Shown here in pieces: positions 5,271 through 10,654 of a stretch of 10,654 nucleotides of DNA. The notes beneath the pieces were generated by a model. It saw only the letters and a program-made list of their open reading frames with translations. It did not search any database and had not been told where the DNA came from. Source of the stretch: CAADGU01 sp964581605. Its GTDB lineage: Bacteria; Chloroflexota; Anaerolineae; Promineifilales; Promineifilaceae. The stretch lies in the NCBI GenBank assembly GCA_964581605.1, contig CAZOPF010000152.1:1-10654 (forward strand), written 5' to 3'. The number at the start of each line of letters is the position of its first letter. Positions within the stretch are counted from its first letter, which is position 1. Both the position numbers and the translations under genes were made by a program.

Positions 5271-5978
5271 ATGGGCGAGACAAGACCTGTTGAATTTTTG
5301 CTGGCATCGCAGTCGCCGCGCCGTCGAGAGTTGATTCAGTTGTTGGGGTATCCGGTACGGCCGTTAGCCGCCCATGTGGATGAAGACAGCATCACCGTAC
5401 TGGACCCGGCGGTGAATGTGGTGGAAACGGCCGTGCTCAAAGCCCATGCCATCGCTCAATCCTTTGTACCAACGGCGGACGTGCGCACCATTCTGATTGC
5501 CGCTGATACAACGGTGGCGGTGGATGGGGTGATGCTAAATAAGCCGGTGGATGCGGCCGACGCCCGGCGGATGCTACGGCTGTTACACGGCCGTGACCAT
5601 GAGGTGCATACCGGGTATGTGGTGCGGGATATGCAGTCGGGCGCGCAGGTGGTGGGGGTACACACGGCCGTTGTCACCATGCGCCCGTATACCGATACTG
5701 AAATTGCGGACTATGTAGCCACCAGCGATCCGCTGGACAAAGCGGGGGCGTATGCCATTCAGCACCCGGTTTTCCGGCCGGTTAGCAATTTACAAGGCTG
5801 TTATTTGGGCGTGATGGGGCTGCCTTTGTGTAATCTGGTGGGTGCGTTAGGACAGGTGGGGGTGGACACGGCCGTTGGCCTGACAACGCTTAAACAGGCG
5901 CACCAGCAATTCCCCTGCCCGGTTTTTGCGCAACTGTTCCTGTCACAATCTACCCAATCTGGTGTACAATTTCGCTAA
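5271..5978 (+). CDS. maf: Maf-family nucleoside triphosphate pyrophosphatase
   Basis: Maf proteins hydrolyse dTTP/UTP or modified pyrimidine or m7G triphosphates to monophosphate and pyrophosphate, cleaning the nucleotide pool in the cytoplasm. The N-terminal signature LLASQSPRRRELIQLLG (10-26) is clear. So are the acidic loop AADTTVAVDG (77-86), LNKPVDAADARRMLRLLHG (89-107), HTGYVV (113-118) and the DKAGAYAIQ block (156-164). ATG 5271 is chosen because GGAG (5259-5262) lies eight bases upstream; a GTG at 5262 would add three residues. At 235 residues the protein is about 40 longer than usual, and the extra C-terminal tail (TTLKQAHQQFPCPVFAQLFL onward) matches nothing I know. Which nucleotide it prefers cannot be told from sequence alone. 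Confidence 0.92.
   Translation: MGETRPVEFLLASQSPRRRELIQLLGYPVRPLAAHVDEDSITVLDPAVNVVETAVLKAHAIAQSFVPTADVRTILIAADTTVAVDGVMLNKPVDAADARRMLRLLHGRDHEVHTGYVVRDMQSGAQVVGVHTAVVTMRPYTDTEIADYVATSDPLDKAGAYAIQHPVFRPVSNLQGCYLGVMGLPLCNLVGALGQVGVDTAVGLTTLKQAHQQFPCPVFAQLFLSQSTQSGVQFR
5941..5970 (+). promoter_or_regulatory. Weak promoter candidate before the ATPase gene
   Basis: TACAAT (5965-5970) is a fair -10 hexamer, with TGTCAC (5941-5946) as a poor -35 at an 18-base spacer, inside the 3' end of maf. It would start transcription close to the GTG at 5987. I list it because the next gene has no clear ribosome binding site; evidence is thin. Confidence 0.25.
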
Positions 5979-6040
5979 CATTTTGCGTGTGTCCGGCAAC
6001 GACCACAATCAACCATTGCCCGGTATACCCCTGTGAATTT

Positions 6041-6460
6041 GTGAGCAAAATAACCATCTATTTCCCCAATGTATCCCTACCTGATCTGGCTGAGGTGCGG
6101 CGGCTCTTGGAGAGTTCGGCCGTTTGCCTGGGTGCGCCGGGTGAGGCCATGACTGAACTGGTCTATGCTGTGAATGAAGCCGTGACCAATGTGGTTGTGC
6201 ATGGTTATCAAGGGCAGACAGGTCATATCATTTTGGAAGTAAGCCGCGCCGATTCAAATCTGGTGGTGTGTGTGCAAGATCAGGCCAGGAGTTTTGACCC
6301 GACGGCCGTGCCTTCCCCCGACATCACCCTCCCCTTGGAACAACGGCTGCCCGGTGGGTTGGGTGTTCACCTGATGCGCCAATTCACCGACCAGATGCAG
6401 TGCCGGGCACGGCCGGCAGGCGGCAATGAACTTAGACTGGTTAAGCACATAAAGGACTAA
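6041..6460 (+). CDS. RsbW/SpoIIAB-like serine kinase or anti-sigma factor (HATPase_c fold)
   Basis: The product is a small single-domain GHKL ATPase of the anti-sigma regulatory factor type. Such proteins bind a sigma factor or phosphorylate an STAS-domain antagonist. Counting from GTG 6041 (139 residues), the N box is MTELVYAVNEAVTNVVVHGY (37-56) with Glu46 and Asn50. The G1 region is VQDQARSFDP (78-87), and the G2 glycine loop is GGLGVHLM (105-112). The G1 box reads DQA where DxG is usual, which may weaken nucleotide binding. GTG 6041 is preferred because the domain begins there; an in-frame GTG at 5987 would add 18 residues with two Cys. Neither start has a good ribosome binding site. No sigma factor, STAS protein or PP2C phosphatase is nearby. 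The stop codon lies inside the inverted repeat. Confidence 0.82.
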   Translation: MSKITIYFPNVSLPDLAEVRRLLESSAVCLGAPGEAMTELVYAVNEAVTNVVVHGYQGQTGHIILEVSRADSNLVVCVQDQARSFDPTAVPSPDITLPLEQRLPGGLGVHLMRQFTDQMQCRARPAGGNELRLVKHIKD

Positions 6461-6565
6461 GTAACCGTGCAGTAATTACGTAATTGAGTAATTTGGTAAT
6501 TAGCCGCTTCAATTACTTAATTACCCAATTACCCAATCGCTAACTTATTTGCAAACAATCACTAA
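6456..6565. repeat. Inverted repeat copy B
   Basis: Reverse complement of 34-135 with about 96 percent identity by eye, plus one extra TAATTGGG-type 8-base unit. It begins ACTAAGT (6456-6462) and ends ACTAAGT (6561-6567), so identical 7-base words flank it; copy A shares only the ACTAA part at both ends. It fills the gap between two convergent genes, contains the stop codon of the ATPase gene, and folds on itself. It could therefore also act as a bidirectional transcription barrier, which is inference. Positions 6568-6605 hold nothing I can identify. Confidence 0.85.
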
Positions 6566-6605
6566 GTCTTCCCTCTTTCTACACTCCAGAAACAAAATCA
6601 TTCAT

Positions 6606-7322
6606 TTACTCCCGCCAAACCTCCGCCGCCAGCGGCAGCGCATTTAGCTCCGCCCGCGCCTCCCGCCACGTGGGATACTGCTCCGTGAGCAGCGCCACAA
6701 ACCGCTCATTATGCGTTGGCTCCAGCAGATGCACCATCTCATGCACCACCACATACTCAATCAGGTCTTTCGGTTTCTTCACCAATTCCGTGTTCAGGCG
6801 AATGTGCCCCGCCTGATGGTTGCAGCTGCCCCACTTCGTTTTCATCCGCTGCAGAAAGTAAGCCCGCACCCGCACCCCCAGTTTAGGCTCCCACCGGCTG
6901 ATCAGCGGCGGAATGAACTCGTGCAGCAGCGAGAGATGCCATTCATGCATCACCGCCGCCCGTTTAGCCTGGTCACTGCCCGGCCGCACACTGAGCGTAA
7001 TCCGTTTATGGTCCACCACCACCGCAGGCTTCGCCTCCCGTTCAATGACCGTCAGCAAATGGCGGCGGCCCCACAGGTAATGGCTTTCCCGCGCCACAAA
7101 CGCACGCGGTGTTTCCCGCGCCTGATTACGCAGCATCTCCTGCTGCGCCCGAATCCAACCAAGTTTGGTGATGGCATAAGCCCGCGCCACCTCCAGGCGG
7201 GTGTCGGTTGGCGCTGACAGGGTGACACGGCCGTCCGGCGGATGCACGGACAGGTGAACGTTCTTGATCGCCTTGCGCGTCACCGCAATCGAAATATCGC
7301 CTAGCTCAATCATCTCACTCAT
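6606..7322 (-). CDS. YgjP/SprT-like zinc metallopeptidase (DUF45, M48-like)
   Basis: The 238-residue protein belongs to the YgjP-like predicted zinc hydrolases. The zinc site is HEMVHLLEPTHNERF at 194-208: His194, Glu195, His198 and a third ligand His204, the HExxH plus HNxxF pattern of the family. The family's KTKWGSC motif is at 161-167. The N-terminal part (DISIAVTRKAIKNVHLSVHP) is the usual beta-rich lead-in. There is no signal peptide or membrane helix, so it should act in the cytoplasm. Its ATG overlaps the hsdR stop as ATGA (7319-7322), which implies translational coupling within the restriction operon. Genes of this family are often found next to hsdR, but the substrate and role are not established. 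A second ATG at 7313 is possible. Confidence 0.9.
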   Translation of the reverse strand: MSEMIELGDISIAVTRKAIKNVHLSVHPPDGRVTLSAPTDTRLEVARAYAITKLGWIRAQQEMLRNQARETPRAFVARESHYLWGRRHLLTVIEREAKPAVVVDHKRITLSVRPGSDQAKRAAVMHEWHLSLLHEFIPPLISRWEPKLGVRVRAYFLQRMKTKWGSCNHQAGHIRLNTELVKKPKDLIEYVVVHEMVHLLEPTHNERFVALLTEQYPTWREARAELNALPLAAEVWRE

Positions 7323-10300
7323 GCCGCCCCCGGTTGATTCTTGATAATCTCAAACACAGCCATCGTCGCCCGGCGGTCCCGGTTGAGCAGCGGGAACAGG
7401 GCGTTCAAGACCTGCTTTTCGCGGGTGTCGTCGCCTCTCCAGCCAGCAGGCGCCTGCTCGCGCATGGCCCGGTCAATGTTCAGCGCCAATTCAACCAGCC
7501 TTTGCGTCTCGCCCGGACCCGGCTCCCGCACCACCTGGGGCGAACTGTCCGCCTGCAAAATAGCCCCCAAATTGTTGAACAGCACCATCGCCAGCGGATG
7601 CCCATGCAGCGCCGCCGGATACGCTCCGGCGCTGGACTGGCCCGCCAACTGCCGCGCCAATGCCTCCGCCTGCCGCAGAAATTCCTCGTAAGCGGCCGTG
7701 TTATCCCGTTTCTGCTGGATGAGGTCGTCGAGCAACTGCGACATCTCGGCGTAAAAGCGGGGATCGGTCAGTTGATCACGAATAATCGTTTTGCGCACGT
7801 TGTTGATGATGCCCTCGGCAATGGCGTTCTGCGAAAGCGTGCCCTGCGCGTTGAGCTTTTGGGCAATGGCGTTGTGGATGCCGGTTTCCACGATCAACTC
7901 CACCAACGAATAGTTATCCACCGTGCCCAGCGGATCGACCGGATCGGCCTGAATATAGGTGTTGATCAGGTGGCGCATGTCCGCCTCATACGGCTTGATG
8001 TCCAGCTCTTCACCGGAGTGCCGCTTAATGGCCGCCCGCACATCGCTGTAAAATTGGACTTCGTTGTTCAGGGCGCTGATCGCCGCCGCCGTATAACCCG
8101 CCTCGACCAAATCCTGAGAGATGTTGGCGAAGGCGCGCACAAAAGTCACCACCGCTTTGTAGAACGAAATGCGCAGCGCCTCGGTGTCGTTGAGGGCGTG
8201 GGGATCATCGGCATTGCCGCAAAAATAATGGAGATACTGCTCCACCTCACGCGGCGGCGGCACCGGCTCGCACAGATATTTCAGCGCCTCGCGGGCGGCG
8301 TCTAGCCGCGCCCGCCCCTCCTCCAGCCAATTCTTGAGGGTGACGTTGTTGTCCGCGCCGCCGTCTTCCAGGTCCAACTCGTCCGAACTATAAACGGCAA
8401 TCGCCTGCTGCACGTCGCCAAACAGCTCTTTGAAATCCACAATGTAGCCGTAATCCTTGTCGTCGCCGTCCAGCCGGTTAGTGCGGCAGATGGCCTGAAA
8501 GAGGTTGTGGTCGTGCAGTTCGTTATCCAGGTAGATGTAGGAGCAGGAAGGGGCGTCGAAGCCGGTCAGTAGTTTGCTGACCACGATGAGCAGTTTGCAG
8601 TTGGCCGGTTCTTCGATAAAGCGCCGCTTGGCTTCGTCTTCGTACTGTTTGGTGGTCTGGCCGTTGGCCAGCACATGCCGGGTGTAGGTTTCGAACTTGT
8701 AGCGCTCATCGCTGTTGGCCGGTTCGCGGGAGATGGTATTGTGGTTTGGCTCGTAGGAGGTGATGAGGCCGCAGTACGGGCCGAAGGGTGTATTCTGGAA
8801 CAGGCGGAAATAGTGGCAGGCGTCATAGATGGAAGCCGCCACCAGAATGGCCGTGCCCCGATCATTGTTGAGGCGCGGCTTGAGGCTGAAATCCTCGATG
8901 ATGTTGGCGATGATGCGCTGTTTGCGCTCGCCGGCACTCATCAGCTCTTCCATGGTCGCCCACCGTTTGCGCAGCACCGCCTTCTGGAAGCTGTTCAGGT
9001 TGCGGGTCTTGTGCTCAAACCAGGCGTCAATGGCCTGCGGCGAGGTGAGGCGCTGCGGCACATCGCGGGCTTCGTATTTGAGGTCCAGCACCACCTTGTC
9101 GGCGACGGCTTGATGGAACTTGTAGGTATGGATGTAGGTGCCGAAAACTTCGCGGGTGGTCTTCTTGTCTTTACGCAGCAGCGGGGTGCCGCTAAAGCCG
9201 ATGAAGAGGGCGTCTGGCAGCCAGCGCTTCATCTGCCTGTTCATATCGCCGCCCTGGGTGCGGTGGCATTCATCTACAAAGACGTAGAAACGGCCGTGAA
9301 TCGGCGGCCGCTCACTCTTCAGGTCTGGCTCAAATTTGTGCAGCAGGGCGCAGAGCAGGCGCGGCGTGGTCGCGCCCAGCTTCTCCACAAACTGCGCCCG
9401 CGAGGTGATGCGCGGCGACGGCGCGTCTGGGCCAATGACGCCCGCGTTACGCATCACTCCCTCGATCTGCTTGTCCAGTTCATCGCGGTCGGTGATGATT
9501 AAAATGCGCGCTTCCGGGTCATGCTCCAACAGCCATTTGGCAATCAGCACCATCAGGATGCTCTTGCCGCTGCCCTGCGTGTGCCAGATAACGCCGCCCT
9601 CGCGCTGCCGCACCCGCTCTTGGGCCGCCTTGAAACCAAAGTATTGGTGCGGGCGCGGCACTTTCTTCTGGCCAGCGTCATAAATAACACAATTACGGAT
9701 CAAATCCAGCAATCGCTCTTTGCCGCACATCTCCGCCAGCGGCCCATCCAACAAAAACCCCGCCTCCCCCTCCGCGCCTCCGCCCCTCCGCGTGAGTTCC
9801 TCACTCTTCCACGCCACAAAAAACTGCTCCGGCGTACCCGTCGTACCATAACGCAGCCCCTGGGCATCGCTGCCGGCAAAGACGAACTGCACGGTGCTGA
9901 AAAAGGGCTTGTTGAATATCTCTTCTTGATTGGTGATAAGCTGGCGCACGCCATCGGCCACCTCCACCGAACTGCGTTTTAGCTCGATGACGGCGATGGC
10001 CATGCCATTGAGATAGAGCACCAGATCGGGCCGCCGCTCGTAGCCGCCTTTGAGGGTCACTTCTTCGGCAATGGCGAAGTCGTTGCGTTCCGGCCGATCC
10101 CAATCTACCAGATGCACCGTCTCGTGGGGCTGCCCGGCGGCGATTTGCACCGGCACGCCGTAGCGCAGCAGTTGGTAGGTGCGCAGGTTGGCCTGATAGA
10201 GGGTGAGGCCGGTGCTGTCGGCGGCCGTTTCCAATTTTTGCAACGCCGCAGAGATATGCGCCTCCGAATAGCCGCGCTCTTTCAGGTTCGCCCGCAGCAG

Positions 10301-10429
10301 TTCAGCCTCAATGGGGCGGTTATGGGCGCGTTGATGCCAGTCGCCCAGGTAGCGGTAGCCGAGTTGGTCGGTGAACAGGGCGACGACGCGGTTTTGAGTC
10401 AGGCGTTCGGAGCGGGGTCTTTCAGGCAT
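7319..10429 (-). CDS. hsdR: Type I restriction enzyme R subunit (HsdR)
   Basis: HsdR supplies DNA cleavage and ATP-driven translocation to the HsdR-HsdM-HsdS complex. The 1036-residue product is full length, close to EcoR124I HsdR. The PD-(D/E)xK nuclease site is at 133-151 (RPDLVLYLNG...IELK, with Asp135, Glu149, Lys151). Superfamily 2 motor motifs follow: HTQGSGKS (283-290), ITDRDELDKQI (312-322), VDECHRTQGG (385-394), GFSGTP (411-416), LLTGFDAP (620-627) and QAICRTNR (645-652). A long helical C-terminal region should contact HsdM. ATG 10429 has AGGAG upstream. Residues about 211-224 (ELTRRGGGAEGEAG) are low complexity and encoded by a C-rich repeat at 9768-9796, between the nuclease and motor domains. 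The frame is intact, with no missing catalytic residue. hsdS lies 51 bases upstream in the same direction. Confidence 0.97.
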   Translation of the reverse strand: MPERPRSERLTQNRVVALFTDQLGYRYLGDWHQRAHNRPIEAELLRANLKERGYSEAHISAALQKLETAADSTGLTLYQANLRTYQLLRYGVPVQIAAGQPHETVHLVDWDRPERNDFAIAEEVTLKGGYERRPDLVLYLNGMAIAVIELKRSSVEVADGVRQLITNQEEIFNKPFFSTVQFVFAGSDAQGLRYGTTGTPEQFFVAWKSEELTRRGGGAEGEAGFLLDGPLAEMCGKERLLDLIRNCVIYDAGQKKVPRPHQYFGFKAAQERVRQREGGVIWHTQGSGKSILMVLIAKWLLEHDPEARILIITDRDELDKQIEGVMRNAGVIGPDAPSPRITSRAQFVEKLGATTPRLLCALLHKFEPDLKSERPPIHGRFYVFVDECHRTQGGDMNRQMKRWLPDALFIGFSGTPLLRKDKKTTREVFGTYIHTYKFHQAVADKVVLDLKYEARDVPQRLTSPQAIDAWFEHKTRNLNSFQKAVLRKRWATMEELMSAGERKQRIIANIIEDFSLKPRLNNDRGTAILVAASIYDACHYFRLFQNTPFGPYCGLITSYEPNHNTISREPANSDERYKFETYTRHVLANGQTTKQYEDEAKRRFIEEPANCKLLIVVSKLLTGFDAPSCSYIYLDNELHDHNLFQAICRTNRLDGDDKDYGYIVDFKELFGDVQQAIAVYSSDELDLEDGGADNNVTLKNWLEEGRARLDAAREALKYLCEPVPPPREVEQYLHYFCGNADDPHALNDTEALRISFYKAVVTFVRAFANISQDLVEAGYTAAAISALNNEVQFYSDVRAAIKRHSGEELDIKPYEADMRHLINTYIQADPVDPLGTVDNYSLVELIVETGIHNAIAQKLNAQGTLSQNAIAEGIINNVRKTIIRDQLTDPRFYAEMSQLLDDLIQQKRDNTAAYEEFLRQAEALARQLAGQSSAGAYPAALHGHPLAMVLFNNLGAILQADSSPQVVREPGPGETQRLVELALNIDRAMREQAPAGWRGDDTREKQVLNALFPLLNRDRRATMAVFEIIKNQPGAA
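9768..9796. repeat. C-rich period-8 repeat inside hsdR (copy 1)
   Basis: On the + strand it reads as the units CTCCGCGC, CTCCGCCC, CTCCGCGT then GAG. The 29-base stretch aligns to 10492-10520 with one single-base indel and about two substitutions. It encodes the low-complexity TRRGGGAEG segment of HsdR on the - strand without breaking the frame. This repeat type is normally expected between genes. Confidence 0.75.
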
Positions 10430-10480
10430 GGGGGTCTCCTGGGGGGCGGTTCAGGCGGCGGCGCGGCGAGGAGGATTGAT

Positions 10481-10654
10481 TCATCTCTTTTCCTCCGCGC
10501 CCTCCGCCTCTCCGCGTGGGATCAATCGTGTTCTCCCGGTGAGCAGTTCTTGCATCAGGGCTTGTTTGAGGTCTTGGGTTTTGCGGCGGCGTTGTTCGAG
10601 GGCGGCTATTTCGGCGTCCATGTCGGCGAGGACGGTGGCGATGGCGGTTTGTTC
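10481..10654 (-). CDS. hsdS: Type I restriction specificity subunit HsdS, C-terminal end (partial)
   Basis: Reading the - strand from the right edge gives 57 codons in frame, beginning EQTAIATVLADMDAEIAALEQRR and ending at TGA (10483-10481). The pattern DMDAEIAALEQRRxKTxxLKQxLMQELLTGRxRL is the conserved C-terminal helix and closing segment of HsdS subunits, which recognise the target DNA and dock HsdM. The start and both target recognition domains lie outside the window, so specificity cannot be guessed. After the usual ending TGRTRL the protein continues with IPRGEAEGAEEKR, translated from a C-rich repeat (10492-10520). hsdR follows after 51 bases on the same strand, so the two are probably one operon, with hsdM expected further upstream. 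Confidence 0.9.
   Translation of the reverse strand, partial: EQTAIATVLADMDAEIAALEQRRRKTQDLKQALMQELLTGRTRLIPRGEAEGAEEKR
10492..10520. repeat. C-rich period-8 repeat in the 3' end of hsdS (copy 2)
   Basis: The + strand shows CTCCGCG, CCCTCCGC, CTCTCCGCGTGGG, matching the repeat inside hsdR at 9768-9796. It encodes PRGEAEGAEE at the extreme C-terminus of HsdS, past the point where the family normally ends. The spacer from 10430 to 10480 is G-rich and holds the hsdR ribosome binding site but nothing else I can name. Confidence 0.72.

Noticed and set aside
7334..8305. Long + strand ORF of 323 codons opposite hsdR (and a 275-codon one at 8675-9502)
   Set aside because: Both are antisense to the fully motif-supported hsdR, with compositions rich in Arg, His and Val typical of mirror frames in GC-rich DNA, and no family resemblance or ribosome binding site.
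6606..10654. Restriction operon considered as a new defence system
   Set aside because: All three genes match known families in a known arrangement. Only the peptidase's role and the translated repeats are open.

Overview
The window joins two blocks. Positions about 1-6460 form a core translation locus on the + strand. Positions 6606-10654 form a restriction-modification operon on the - strand that runs convergently towards it. Gene order, the style of the EF-Tu and ribosomal proteins, mid-50s percent GC and abundant short intergenic repeats suggest a Chloroflexota bacterium, probably Anaerolineae-like. That placement is my inference from sequence style; no tree or search was run.

Left block: tuf (EF-Tu), tRNA-Trp(CCA), secE, nusG, rplK (L11), rplA (L1), rplJ (L10) and rplL (L7/L12) are in the classical order. 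The visible regulation fits this operon class. There is a good L1-operator-like hairpin directly before the rplA ribosome binding site. The L10 leader RNA is clear, followed by an intrinsic attenuator before rplJ, and a perfect intrinsic terminator follows rplL. rpmG is absent between tuf and secE, and rpoB/rpoC do not follow rplL. After the terminator come a Maf nucleotide pyrophosphatase gene and a small RsbW/SpoIIAB-like histidine-kinase-fold ATPase gene.

Right block (read on the - strand): the last 57 codons of hsdS, then hsdR (1036 aa, type I restriction motor/nuclease subunit), then a YgjP/SprT-like zinc metallopeptidase gene that overlaps hsdR by ATGA. hsdM and most of hsdS lie beyond the right edge.

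The least ordinary content is non-coding. A roughly 100-bp element is present twice in inverted orientation (34-135 and 6456-6565) and brackets the whole translation block. Several unrelated arrays with a period of 7-8 bases sit in intergenic spaces. A C-rich array of the same type lies inside hsdR and again in the 3' end of hsdS, where it is translated. The palindrome CGGCCG (often ACGGCCGT) is strongly over-represented in all reading frames. A 16-codon ORF with its own ribosome binding site precedes tuf. I see no unknown multigene system. The genes belong to known families, and the repeats, motif and leader are the parts that merit checking.
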